From contig CAZYVI010000001.1 in NCBI GenBank assembly GCA_964651245.1, forward strand, positions 310,001 to 374,000: a DNA stretch of 64,000 nt. Reading direction: 5' to 3'. The position numbers and the translations under genes are program-made. Positions 33,927-42,190 of this stretch are shown here, one piece after another. Below the pieces are notes generated by a model that did no database searches, was not told the DNA's origin, and was given only the letters and a program-made list of their open reading frames with translations. Positions within the stretch are counted from its first letter, which is position 1; every line of letters starts with the position of its first letter. The stretch comes from Avedoeria sp964651245 (GTDB taxonomy: Bacteria; Chloroflexota; Anaerolineae; Epilineales; Epilineaceae).

Positions 33927-33932
33927 TACCCT
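33927..33932 (+). promoter_or_regulatory. TANNNT -10 element for a leaderless start (TACCCT)
   Basis: GCTACCCT ends 7 nt before ATG 33940. There is no Shine-Dalgarno. Same geometry as at 13940 and 58979. Confidence 0.45.
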
Positions 33933-33939
33933 CGTGGCC

Positions 33940-35874
33940 ATGCGCGCCTCCCCCGTCTGCGCCGCCGTCGCCGCGGCCACGCTCGTCGCCTTCGCCCTGC
34001 GCCTCGTCGGCACGGCGGCGCAGCCGCTGCAGTGGGACGAGGGCTGGAGCATCGCGCTGGCGCGGTTGCCGTTGGCCGACACGCTGCACCTCACCGCCCT
34101 CGACGTCCACCCGCCGCTGTACTACGTCGCGCTGCGCGGCTGGCTGGCGGCGGTCGGCGTCACGCCGTTCGCGGCGCGCGCCCTCTCGGCGCTCGTCGGG
34201 GCGGCCGGCGTGCCGCTGGCGGCCGCGGCGGCGCAGCGCTGGACGGCCGTCGTGCGGCCGGCGGGGGGACTGGCGGCCCGGCGCCGCGCCGGCATCGTCG
34301 CCGCCGCGGCGGCCGCGGTGGCGCCGCCGCTGGTGTACTACGGCGGCGTCGCCCGCATGTACGCGTGGGCCACGACGGCCGTCGTGGCGGCGGCGTGGGG
34401 CGTCGGGCGGCTGGCCGATCGGCCGCGCGGCGCGCGGACGTGGCCGGCGCTCGCGGCGGCCGTCGGCGGATCGGCCGCTGCGGTGGGCTCGTTCTACTAC
34501 GCCGGCTTCGCCCTGGCCGGCGTGGGCGCGGCGGCGCTCGTGGCGCGCCCGGCGGCGTGGCGGCGCGGGCTGGCGTGGGTCGCCGGCACGGCGGCGCTGC
34601 TGGGGCCGTGGCTGTTCTTCGCCGTGCCGCCGCTGGCGGCGCGGTTCGCCGAGCGGGCCGCCGCGCCGGGCGGGGCGGCCGACGGCAGCCCGGCCGCCGC
34701 GACGCTGCACGGGCTGGCCGCGGCGGCCTCGTCCGCCCTCGGCGGCTGGCGGGCGGTCCTGTTTGTCCACGCCGGCAGCGCGGCCCTGGCGGTCGCCGTC
34801 GGCGTCGTGCTCGCCGTCGGCCTCGCGCGGGGGCCGCGCCGCGCCGCGGTGCGCGCGATCGCGCTGGCCGGCGCGCCGATCGCGCTCGTCGTGGCCGCCG
34901 CGACGCTCGGGGCGCGGGCGCACATGTTCGCGCCCCGCTACGTGGCCGTCGCCGCGCCGTTCGTCGGCCTCGGCTGGGCGCTGGCGGCCGCGCCGGGCCG
35001 GCGCGCGGCGGCGCTGGCCGCGGCCGGGCTGGCGATCGGCGCCTGGCCGACCTGGAGTGGCGCCATCTTCGCCCGGTCGGCCGAGCTCTTCGACCCCTAC
35101 GATCCGACCGCGGTGCACCGGGCCGTACGCGCCGTCGCGCGGCCCGGCGACGTCGTCGCGTTCAACATCCTCAGCCAGGCGGGCGCCTACGAGAGCGCGC
35201 GCGGTCCCGACAGCCCGGACTGGACGTACGCCCAGCTCTGGGACCCCGTGCACGAACCGGTCAAGGACGCCCGCCGCCGCGTCGAAGCGGCGTTCGAGGC
35301 GGCGCTGCGCGGCGAGGGGCGTGCGCCGGCCGGTACCGCCGCCCTCTGGCTGGCGCTCTACCGCGGCACGGCCGCTACCGACACCGCGGCGCTCAAGGCC
35401 TGGGCCGACGACGAACTGTTCCCGACGGCCGGCGGCTGGCTGTCCGACACGCTGCTCGTCGGCTACGTCGACGCCCCGACCGACGCCCGCCGCGACTTCG
35501 ACCCGCCGGCGCCCGCCGGCGACGGCATCGTGCTGCGCCGCGCCCGGACGACGTCGACCGCGCCGCCCGGCGGGCACGTGGCGGTCGCGCTGCGCTGGCG
35601 CGCCGATGCGGCGCCGGCGGCCGACCACCGGATCGTCGTCCGCCTCGTGGACGGCGCGGGCCGCACCGTCGCCCAGCGCGACGCGGTGCCGGTCAGCGAG
35701 AGCCGGCCGACGACGACGTGGCGGCCCGGCGAGTCGCTCGACGACCGCCACGGCCTGCGGCTGCCGCCCGACGCGGCGCCGGGCGCGCGGCTGCGGATCG
35801 TCGTGGGCATCGTCGCGGCCGTGGATGGCCGGCCAGGGCCCGCGATGGACGTCGGCGAGGTGGTGGTGCGGTAG
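33940..35874 (+). CDS. GT39-like polytopic membrane glycosyltransferase
   Basis: The 644-residue product has about ten hydrophobic segments in the first 400 residues and a soluble C-terminal half. The N-terminal loop has WDEGWSIALARLPLADTL and LDVHPPLYYVALRGWL, the acidic and HPPLYY signatures of the PMT/ArnT (GT39, GT-C) superfamily that uses polyprenyl-phosphate sugars. The C-terminal domain (about 490-644) is beta-rich and resembles a carbohydrate-recognition module (GHVAVALRWRADA). It probably glycosylates surface proteins or lipids on the outer face of the membrane; Thr/Pro-rich secreted neighbours would be natural acceptors, but this is inference. The start has no Shine-Dalgarno and a -10 box 7 nt upstream. 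Confidence 0.8.
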   Translation: MRASPVCAAVAAATLVAFALRLVGTAAQPLQWDEGWSIALARLPLADTLHLTALDVHPPLYYVALRGWLAAVGVTPFAARALSALVGAAGVPLAAAAAQRWTAVVRPAGGLAARRRAGIVAAAAAAVAPPLVYYGGVARMYAWATTAVVAAAWGVGRLADRPRGARTWPALAAAVGGSAAAVGSFYYAGFALAGVGAAALVARPAAWRRGLAWVAGTAALLGPWLFFAVPPLAARFAERAAAPGGAADGSPAAATLHGLAAAASSALGGWRAVLFVHAGSAALAVAVGVVLAVGLARGPRRAAVRAIALAGAPIALVVAAATLGARAHMFAPRYVAVAAPFVGLGWALAAAPGRRAAALAAAGLAIGAWPTWSGAIFARSAELFDPYDPTAVHRAVRAVARPGDVVAFNILSQAGAYESARGPDSPDWTYAQLWDPVHEPVKDARRRVEAAFEAALRGEGRAPAGTAALWLALYRGTAATDTAALKAWADDELFPTAGGWLSDTLLVGYVDAPTDARRDFDPPAPAGDGIVLRRARTTSTAPPGGHVAVALRWRADAAPAADHRIVVRLVDGAGRTVAQRDAVPVSESRPTTTWRPGESLDDRHGLRLPPDAAPGARLRIVVGIVAAVDGRPGPAMDVGEVVVR

Positions 35875-35954
35875 CGGGCGGGCCCGATCGGGCCGGCGGC
35901 CGGGCGGCGCGGCAGGCGCCGCGGCCCTGGCGCCGCCGTCCCAGCGCCACTGCC

Positions 35955-37592
35955 CTAGCGCCACTGCATGTAGGGGCTCGCCAGGATCAGGGCGATGGCG
36001 CGGAGCTCGTCCTGCCCTTCGGCGCGCCGCGGATCGCCGGGCTCGGCAGCGGCGCCGTGGAGGCAGTCGACGATGATCCGGCGGTCGTCGGGCAGCATCG
36101 GGCGGCCGAGGAGGGTCGCGATCCAGTGGTCGGCGACGGCGTCGGCGCCGTGCAGGCCGGCCGGGCGGTGCTCGTGGGGGCGGAAGCCGGGCACCGTCGC
36201 GCCGCGGGCCATGGCGAAGGCCATGTTCCAGCGGTGGAGCATCCCGGCGGCCGACGTCCAGGCCAGGCGGTTGTCGGGGTAGCCGTCGGGCGTCAGCCAG
36301 CCGAACGGGATCTGGCCCAGCTTGAACATGTGGCCGTTGTAGCCCACGAGCTGCTCGTACCACAGCGGAAACGCTTGGCTGCGGTCGCCGAACTGCGGCA
36401 CGAGCCACCCCTGCGGCGCGCCGATCGCGCGCATCATCCGCACCGCCAGCTCCATCGGCCGCGCCAGCTTGCCGCCGTGGCGGCCGAACGCCGCGGCGAA
36501 CTCGGTCGAGGTCAGGACGGCGCGCACCATGGCCCGGATGTCGCCGCCGGTGGCGCGGTAGACCTCGGCCACATGCGCGACGAGCGCCGGGGCGGCGGCG
36601 AGCGGGTCGTCGGCGACGAAGCGGCGCACCAGCTTGGCGGCCAGGAACGGCCCGGTGGCGGGGTGATCGCAGAGCAGCGCGAGGACGATCCGCCCGTCTT
36701 GTGGGCCGCCGCCGGCCGGGATCGCGTGCCCCAAGACGCGCTTCGGGCCGTCGTCGTGGTCGTGCGGCCGAAACTCGAACGTGCCGAAGGCGGGCGTCTG
36801 CCACTTCGTGTTGCGCGTCCAGCCGGTGAAGCAGCGCGCGACCTCGAGGACGTCGTCCTCGGTGTAGGGCGCGCCGTCGACGGCCGCGCCCAGGGTGTGG
36901 AGCTCCATGATCTCGCGGGCGTAGTTCTCGTTGGGCTTGCCCTTGAGGTTCTCGGTGTTGTTCAGGTAGATCAGCATCGCCGGGCTGTGCGCCGACGCCG
37001 CCAGCAGGTCGCGGAAGCGGCCGAGGGCGTGCGGCCGGATCACCTCGCGGTCGTCGACGGTCTTGAACCAGTCGACGCCCTCCTGGTACTGGTAGATCGA
37101 GAAGTGGTCGCTCCAGAAGTCGACCATGACCTCGTAGAGCTGGCGCGGGCTGAACGTCTGGCGGTAGAACGTGGCCGCGTTGAGCACGTCGGGGAAGTGG
37201 AACGTGCGCGGCACGAGCTGCGACAGCTCGCCGGGCGGCAGCGCCAGCGTCGGCAGCCCGTCGCGCAGCGGCGCCTCGACCCCTTCGTCGTCGATGGCCT
37301 CGTAGGCGAGCTGCTCGTCGATCCAGGCCGCGGTGCCGATCGCGCGCACCCGCGCCAGGTCGGCCGCCGACGGGCCGAACGCCGCCCGGCTGAGGAGGTG
37401 GACCGCCGGGTCGGGCGGCGGCATCGCGGCGCTGTCCGCCGCGGCCCAGCGGGGTCGTCGCACGTCGGCGGCGACGGGGGCGCGCGGGGCGGCGGGCGCG
37501 ACGGAGTCGGGCGCGCCGGGCGGGGCGGAGCGGGGCGCCCGGTCGAGGCCGAGGAGTCGGCGGCGGGACATCGGGGGCGGCGGAGCGTTCAT
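35955..37592 (-). CDS. DUF1800 family secreted protein
   Basis: The 545-residue product matches DUF1800 by its motifs: LLSRAAFGPSAADLARV near the start, MVDFWSDHFSIY, LIYLNNTENLKGKPNENYAREIMELHTLG, YTEDDVLEVARCFTGWT and FGWLTPDGYPD. The N-terminus SRRRLLGLDR is Tat-like (twin arginine without a long hydrophobic core), so export is uncertain. DUF1800 genes are usually next to DUF1501 genes; none is seen here. The ATG at 37592 has GAGGAC upstream. Function of the family is not established. It is separated from the upstream gene by a terminator hairpin. Confidence 0.88.
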   Translation of the reverse strand: MNAPPPPMSRRRLLGLDRAPRSAPPGAPDSVAPAAPRAPVAADVRRPRWAAADSAAMPPPDPAVHLLSRAAFGPSAADLARVRAIGTAAWIDEQLAYEAIDDEGVEAPLRDGLPTLALPPGELSQLVPRTFHFPDVLNAATFYRQTFSPRQLYEVMVDFWSDHFSIYQYQEGVDWFKTVDDREVIRPHALGRFRDLLAASAHSPAMLIYLNNTENLKGKPNENYAREIMELHTLGAAVDGAPYTEDDVLEVARCFTGWTRNTKWQTPAFGTFEFRPHDHDDGPKRVLGHAIPAGGGPQDGRIVLALLCDHPATGPFLAAKLVRRFVADDPLAAAPALVAHVAEVYRATGGDIRAMVRAVLTSTEFAAAFGRHGGKLARPMELAVRMMRAIGAPQGWLVPQFGDRSQAFPLWYEQLVGYNGHMFKLGQIPFGWLTPDGYPDNRLAWTSAAGMLHRWNMAFAMARGATVPGFRPHEHRPAGLHGADAVADHWIATLLGRPMLPDDRRIIVDCLHGAAAEPGDPRRAEGQDELRAIALILASPYMQWR

Positions 37593-37668
37593 CGCGGGTC
37601 CTCCGGTCGGCGGTCGCCCACCGCATCGCCGGAGCGCCGTCGTGGGTCACGCATCCGCGGCGCAGCAC

Positions 37669-37706
37669 AAGAAACAGGCGGCGCCCCAAGGGGTCGCCGC
37701 CTGTCT
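37669..37706 (-). terminator. Intrinsic terminator (minus strand)
   Basis: On the minus strand ACAGGCGGCGACCCC TTG GGGCGCCGCCTGT followed by TTCTTG forms a long stem with a short T-rich tail. It lies 43 nt after the carbohydrate-binding-like gene and separates it from DUF1800. Confidence 0.75.
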
Positions 37707-37748
37707 CGATCGAGCGATGGCCGACACGCCGTCGGCCGTCCGCGGGCG

Positions 37749-38975
37749 CTATTGCGCCACGACGCGCCCCGCCTCGCCCATCGTCACGACGCGGTACGAC
37801 AGGATGTAGCCGGGCACGTAGTTGAACACGTCGACGACGACCGGGCCGTCGAACGACGGCGTGAACTCGACCGTGGCCGGGCCGTGGCCGAGCGCCGCCT
37901 GGCCGAGCTTGCCGTGCGGCCCCCAGACGCGGAAGCCGGCGCCGTTCCAGCTTGTGGGGGCGTCGATGTCGCCGTGGATCGTCACCTTGTAGGTGGCGCC
38001 GCGGCGGACCACAAGCGCCATCTGCGCCAGCGAACCGGCCGCGTTGCCCTCGAGGCTGCCGCTCGTGGCCCCCGAGACGCCCGCCGGCGCGGCGGTGCCG
38101 CCCGACGCGCTCGTCGTGGCCGTCGTGGCGCCGCCGGCGGTCGTCGCCGGCGCGCCCGGCGCCGGCGCGGCCGCCTCGGCCGGGGCGCCGGGGGCGACCG
38201 GGGCGCCGATCACGCCGCCGGCCGGGGCGAAGCTGCCGACGCGCAGGCAGCCGTCGTCCCAGAACGAGTCGTTGTGCTTGACCGGCCACTCGACGGTGCT
38301 GTGGGTGTAGACCGTGACGGCGCCGCCGCGGGCGACCGCCGACACGGCCAGGTTGACCCACTGGTCGACGGTGCGCACCGGCGCCGACCAGACGACCGTG
38401 GCCGGCGGCGCCGAGCCCATCGCCGGCACGGCGCCGGTCGGGTCGATGCCGACGCGGATCTGGTAGTTGCCCGGCCGCGTGGCGTCGCTGGCGAACGTCC
38501 GGCGGACCTCGTCGAAGATGTCGCCCTCGCCGCTGTAGGACTGGGCGAAGATGCTGAACGTATAGGCGGTGCCGGGCCGGGCGTTGACGCGCTGGTAGAC
38601 GCCGGCGGTGTGGGTGCCCCAGGTGGTGAACCACTTCATGCTGTTGGCGCCGGAGTGGACGCGGGCCGGGTCGCCGCCGATGCGGGTCTGCTCCACCTTG
38701 AACTCCGGCTCGCGGTTCCAGGTGGCGTCGCCGCGCACGAACCACGGCGACCAGCCGTTGCCCACCGCCGACGACAGGCTGGTGCCCTCGGACTCGGTCT
38801 TGCGCGAGGCGCCCTCGAAGCCGGGGTTCTGGAGCAGGTTGCCGGGGCAGCCGGCCTGGGCCACCGGCGCCGTCGCCGGCGCGGCGTGGGCCGCCGGCGC
38901 CACGGCGCCGGCCAGGGCGAGGGCGGCCGGCGCCAGCGCGGCGGCCGCGAGCGGGAGGCGGGCGAAAGTGCGCAC
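37749..38975 (-). CDS. Secreted protein with carbohydrate-binding-like domain
   Basis: The 408-residue product has a signal peptide (about 1-36, ending AAHAA) followed by CPGNLLQNPGFEG, the usual opening of a CBM-like jelly roll, with an internal cysteine in DDGCLRVG that could pair with the first. A Pro/Ala/Thr/Gly linker (about 245-290) leads to a C-terminal beta domain (about 295-408) resembling a pre-peptidase C-terminal-type fold (SLAQMALVVRRGATYKVTIHGD). I chose GTG 38975 because GCAGGAG lies 8 nt upstream; an ATG further upstream has no good ribosome site. A divergent -10 TACAAT lies 97 nt upstream. Ligand unknown. Confidence 0.75.
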   Translation of the reverse strand: MRTFARLPLAAAALAPAALALAGAVAPAAHAAPATAPVAQAGCPGNLLQNPGFEGASRKTESEGTSLSSAVGNGWSPWFVRGDATWNREPEFKVEQTRIGGDPARVHSGANSMKWFTTWGTHTAGVYQRVNARPGTAYTFSIFAQSYSGEGDIFDEVRRTFASDATRPGNYQIRVGIDPTGAVPAMGSAPPATVVWSAPVRTVDQWVNLAVSAVARGGAVTVYTHSTVEWPVKHNDSFWDDGCLRVGSFAPAGGVIGAPVAPGAPAEAAAPAPGAPATTAGGATTATTSASGGTAAPAGVSGATSGSLEGNAAGSLAQMALVVRRGATYKVTIHGDIDAPTSWNGAGFRVWGPHGKLGQAALGHGPATVEFTPSFDGPVVVDVFNYVPGYILSYRVVTMGEAGRVVAQ

Positions 38976-39071
38976 GGGCAGACTCCTGCAGACGAGGTGG
39001 GCGGAGGGACGCATGTGGTGCGGCGCCATGGCGCCCACACGCGTCGGCCGCCCGGCGATCGCACGGCAGCG

Positions 39072-39077
39072 ATTGTA
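39072..39077 (-). promoter_or_regulatory. Probable -10 (TACAAT) for the gene at 37749-38975
   Basis: Minus strand CGTACAATCG lies 97 nt before the GTG at 38975. It is back-to-back with the -10 of the glycosidase-like gene. No clear -35. Confidence 0.4.
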
Positions 39078-39120
39078 CGAGGGCGCGATCACCGCGGCCA
39101 GCCGTCGCCGCCGGCCGTGC

Positions 39121-39126
39121 TATCCT
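39121..39126 (+). promoter_or_regulatory. Probable -10 (TATCCT) of the glycosidase-like gene
   Basis: GTGCTATCCT repeats the sequence seen before the sulfurtransferase operon and, as TATCAT, before tRNA-Arg. It lies 65 nt upstream of ATG 39192. Confidence 0.45.
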
Positions 39127-39191
39127 CCGCCGCGGTGACGGCGCGTTGCGCCGTGACGACCGGCTCGCCGCCGACCACCGAGGACGCAGCC

Positions 39192-40493
39192 ATGTTCCGC
39201 TTCCGCACCCGACGCCGCCCCGATCGCACCCGCGCGCTCGGCCCCGCGCTCGCCGCCGCGCTGGCGCTGGCCGTCGGCGGCTGCCGCGGCGGCGGCGACG
39301 GCACCGCTGTGCCGCCGACCGTCGACCCGCTCCACCCGTTCCCGCCCCTGGACACCGGCGCCGCCACGCCGACGATCGTCCGTCGCGGCGGCGCGGCGGC
39401 CGACGCGACGGTGGTCGTCAGCGGCGACACCGGCGACGACGCGCTGGCCGACCTGCCGCGCCGGACGGCGCCGGTGCCGCTGGGGTCGCCGGAGTACGCC
39501 ATCCAGGGCTTCCTGTGGTGGCGGCCCGAGGTGGCCGAGCGCGACCTGCTGCTGGTCAAGGACATGGGCTTCCGCTGGGTCAAGCAGATGTTCAGCTGGC
39601 GCGACATCGAGACCGACCGCGGCCGCTACGACTGGTCGCGCGCCGACCACATCGTCCGCAAGGCGATCGAGTACCAGGACCTCCACCTCTTGATCCGGCT
39701 CGACTTCCAGCCCGAGTGGGCCCGCGCCGGCTGCACCGACCAGGGGCCGCCGGACAACCCGCAGGACTTCGTGGACTACGTCACCGCGGTCGCCACGCGC
39801 TACCGCGGGCTGGTGGCGGCGTACCAGATCTGGAACGAGCCGAACCTGGCCCGCGAGTGGTGCGACCAGGCGCCCGACCCGGCCGCCTACGCCGCGATGC
39901 TCAAGGGCGCCTACGCCGCCATCAAGGCCGCCGACCCGACCGCCTACGTGATCTCGGCCGGCCTGACCCCGACCGGCACCCAGCCGCCCGAGGCCTACCC
40001 GGACGACGTCTACCTCGAACGGCTGTACGCGGCGATGGGCGGCGACTCCGAGGGCTACTTCGACCTGCTGGGCGTCCACGCCGCCGGCTTCGCCGCGCCG
40101 CCCGAGACGTCGCCCGAGGAGGCGGACGCGAGCGACGCGTTCGGCGGCGAGCGCTTCTTCACGTTCCGGCGCGTCGAGGACCTCCGGGCGATCATGGTCC
40201 GCAATGGCGACGACGACACCCGCGTCGCGATCCTCGAGATGGGCTGGACGAGCGACGAAGTCCACCCCGCCTACAGCTGGCACGCCGTCAGCGAGGCGAC
40301 GAAGGCCGACTACCTCGTCCGCGCCTACCGCTACGCCAAGGACAACTGGTCGCCGTGGATCACCGTGATGTCGACGATCTACCTCTGCAACAGTGACTGG
40401 TCGAAGGACAACGAGCAGTACTGGTGGTGCGTCAACAACCCCGACGGCACCCCCCGCCCGGCATTCGAAGCCCTGAAGAACATGCCCAAGTAG
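39192..40493 (+). CDS. Glycoside-hydrolase-like lipoprotein (GH39/GH5-type barrel)
   Basis: The 433-residue product has a lipobox (LAVGGC, Cys31), a short tether and a TIM-barrel glycosidase-like domain. YQIWNEPNLAREW has the acid/base Glu in the NEP motif, and VAILEMGWTSDEV holds a Glu at the position expected for the nucleophile. FRWVKQMFSWRDIETDRGRYDW and LHLLIRLDFQPEWA match the early strands of clan A families such as GH39. It may hydrolyse extracellular polysaccharide at the cell surface. GAGGACG precedes the ATG. A tandem repeat region follows the stop at once. Confidence 0.8.
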   Translation: MFRFRTRRRPDRTRALGPALAAALALAVGGCRGGGDGTAVPPTVDPLHPFPPLDTGAATPTIVRRGGAAADATVVVSGDTGDDALADLPRRTAPVPLGSPEYAIQGFLWWRPEVAERDLLLVKDMGFRWVKQMFSWRDIETDRGRYDWSRADHIVRKAIEYQDLHLLIRLDFQPEWARAGCTDQGPPDNPQDFVDYVTAVATRYRGLVAAYQIWNEPNLAREWCDQAPDPAAYAAMLKGAYAAIKAADPTAYVISAGLTPTGTQPPEAYPDDVYLERLYAAMGGDSEGYFDLLGVHAAGFAAPPETSPEEADASDAFGGERFFTFRRVEDLRAIMVRNGDDDTRVAILEMGWTSDEVHPAYSWHAVSEATKADYLVRAYRYAKDNWSPWITVMSTIYLCNSDWSKDNEQYWWCVNNPDGTPRPAFEALKNMPK

Positions 40494-40627
40494 GCCCCGC
40501 CCCCCGTGGCGGGGCATGACGACCGCATCGCAATCACCATCGACCGCCCCCCGTGGCGGGGCATGACGACCGCCTCGCAATCACCATCGACCGCCCCCCG
40601 CGGTCGGGCATGACGACCGCCTCGCAT
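40494..40627 (+). repeat. 47-bp tandem repeat, about 2.8 copies
   Basis: Units start at 40501, 40548 and 40595 with exact 47-bp spacing. The first two are nearly identical (one A/C difference); the third is cut after about 33 bp and has a few changes. Each unit carries the hairpin GCCCCGC/GCGGGGC or a relic of it, directly after the glycosidase-like gene's stop, so it may act as a terminator for that gene and for the convergent VWA gene. There are no unique spacers, so it is not CRISPR. Confidence 0.85.
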
Positions 40628-40632
40628 TCCCC

Positions 40633-41994
40633 CTACGGCGGGCCGATCAGACACCCCGCCCGCCAGATCACGCTGTTGAACAGCGGGTGGAACGGCCGGC
40701 CGCGGTTCCACAGGTCGAGGCAGAGGCGCGGCGGGTTGGCGGGGAGGCCGGGTGGGACGTTCGGGTTGAGCGGCTCGCGCCAGCCGTAGACCTTGGCCGG
40801 GTCGGCCAGGGCGGCGTCGATGACGGCTTGGGGCACCTTGTTGCGCGTCACGCGGCAGACGCAGCTCGCGACGTCGGGCGGCGGCGGGGTCGGCGTGGCC
40901 GTCGGCACGGGCGTCGGCGGGGCCAGCACCGTCACCAGCGGCACCGGGAAGACGAGCGCCTGGCGCTGGCCGAAGCCGTCGACGACGTCGGCGCGGGCCT
41001 CGACGTTCGTCGGGCGGCGACCGACCTGCGTCGGCTGGACCTGGTAGCGCAGGACGAGGGCCGGCGGCGGCAGCGGCACCGCCACCAGCCGCCACGTCAG
41101 CGTCCGCCCGTTCGGGCTGAGCGTCGGTTCGACGGGCGTGCCGCTGCCCGGGACGAACGTCATGTCGGCCGGCAGCTCGTCGACCAGGAAGACCTCCTCG
41201 AGCAGCACCGCCGCCTGGACCCGGCCCGCCAGCTCGGCGTAGATCGCGTCGAGCTCGGCGCCGGTGGGCGAGCGGAAGTACTTGGCCGGGTCGCTGGCGA
41301 TCTGCTGCAGGTTGGCGTCGTCGACGTCGGGGCCGAGGCCGATCGTGTAGACCAGGATGCCGGCGGCGCGGACGTCGGCGATGACGCGCGGCAACTCGGA
41401 CAACGGCGGGTTGTTCACCGAGTGCCGGCCATCGGTCAGGAAGATGATCACCGGCCGCGCGTCGGGCCGCCGCCCGGCGCTGGCCAGCATCTTGCGCGCC
41501 TCGTCGAGGCCGTCGACGACGTTCGTGCCGGTGTCGGGCTGGATGGAGTCGACCGCCGCCTTGAGCGCCGCCTTGTCCGTCGACAGGAACGCCACCGACT
41601 CCGACACGTCGTCGAAGGCCACGATCCCGATCTGGACGAGCGTCGGGTGCATCTGGTCGATGAACCGCTTCGCCGCCGCCTGGGCCGACGTGAACTTGTT
41701 GGCGCTGAGCATCGAGCGCGAGCGGTCGATGACGAGCACGACGTCGGCCTTCGTCTCGCGCGCCGGGCAGGTGCCGCCGATCGACAGCGTCACCGTGACG
41801 CGCTCGCCCAGCCGGACGACGTCGGGCGCGGCCGTCTTGTCGACCGCCAGCTGGCAGCCGGCCGGCGCTTGCGCCCGCGCGCCCCCGCCCGCCGCGGCGG
41901 CCCAGGCGCTTGCCGCCAGCGCGGCGCCCGCCAGCGCGAGGGCCGCGCGCACGACGGACAAGCGGCGCGGCCGGGTGGGTGCGGGCTGGGTCAT
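40633..41994 (-). CDS. Secreted VWA-domain protein with cysteine-rich C-terminal tail
   Basis: The 453-residue product has a signal peptide (about 1-41), the pre-VWA module GCQLAVDKTAAPDVVRLG...GGTCP, and a VWA domain from about 84 with MIDAS DRSRS, the downstream Thr (TGTNVVDGL) and Asp (FLTDGRHS). The post-VWA beta module (VDELPADMTFVPGSG...TLTWRL) and a short Thr/Pro linker follow. The last 75 residues contain CVCRVTRNKV, a later Cys in PPRLCLDLW and another in AGCLIGPP; CRVTxNKV also occurs in the pre-VWA module of the gene at 157. There is only one VWA and no YLP motif. It is convergent with the glycosidase-like gene, with tandem repeats between. Confidence 0.85.
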   Translation of the reverse strand: MTQPAPTRPRRLSVVRAALALAGAALAASAWAAAAGGGARAQAPAGCQLAVDKTAAPDVVRLGERVTVTLSIGGTCPARETKADVVLVIDRSRSMLSANKFTSAQAAAKRFIDQMHPTLVQIGIVAFDDVSESVAFLSTDKAALKAAVDSIQPDTGTNVVDGLDEARKMLASAGRRPDARPVIIFLTDGRHSVNNPPLSELPRVIADVRAAGILVYTIGLGPDVDDANLQQIASDPAKYFRSPTGAELDAIYAELAGRVQAAVLLEEVFLVDELPADMTFVPGSGTPVEPTLSPNGRTLTWRLVAVPLPPPALVLRYQVQPTQVGRRPTNVEARADVVDGFGQRQALVFPVPLVTVLAPPTPVPTATPTPPPPDVASCVCRVTRNKVPQAVIDAALADPAKVYGWREPLNPNVPPGLPANPPRLCLDLWNRGRPFHPLFNSVIWRAGCLIGPP

Positions 41995-42176
41995 GGCGGC
42001 ATCCTCATGGGGTGCGGCGGGCGCGCCGTGCGCCGCCGCAAGCGATCGTCGACCCCGCCGGCGCCGCCGCACCGCCGGGCGTCGCGCCGTTCGCCGACCG
42101 GCGCGGCCGGCCGCGCGCGACACGCACCCTAACGTCGGCGCGCGGTCGAAGGTTGCGCCCGTCCGTCGGGGTCTCG

Positions 42177-42182
42177 TAGGAT
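42177..42182 (+). promoter_or_regulatory. TANNNT box (TAGGAT) 8 nt before a start codon
   Basis: TAGGAT ends 8 nt before ATG 42191 and fits the leaderless geometry seen elsewhere. Read on the minus strand, the overlapping TATCCT (42178-42183) is a candidate -10 for the VWA gene at 40633-41994. Which reading is used, or both, cannot be decided here. Confidence 0.35.
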
Positions 42183-42190
42183 AGCGGCCG

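Noticed and set aside
27964..38745. A 3593-residue open frame on the minus strand
   Set aside because: It is Arg/Ala/Gly/Pro-rich without any domain, crosses several well-supported genes on both strands, and is explained by the near absence of stop codons in very GC-rich antisense frames.
40494..40627. CRISPR array
   Set aside because: The 47-bp units are continuous tandem copies without unique spacers, and no cas gene is present.
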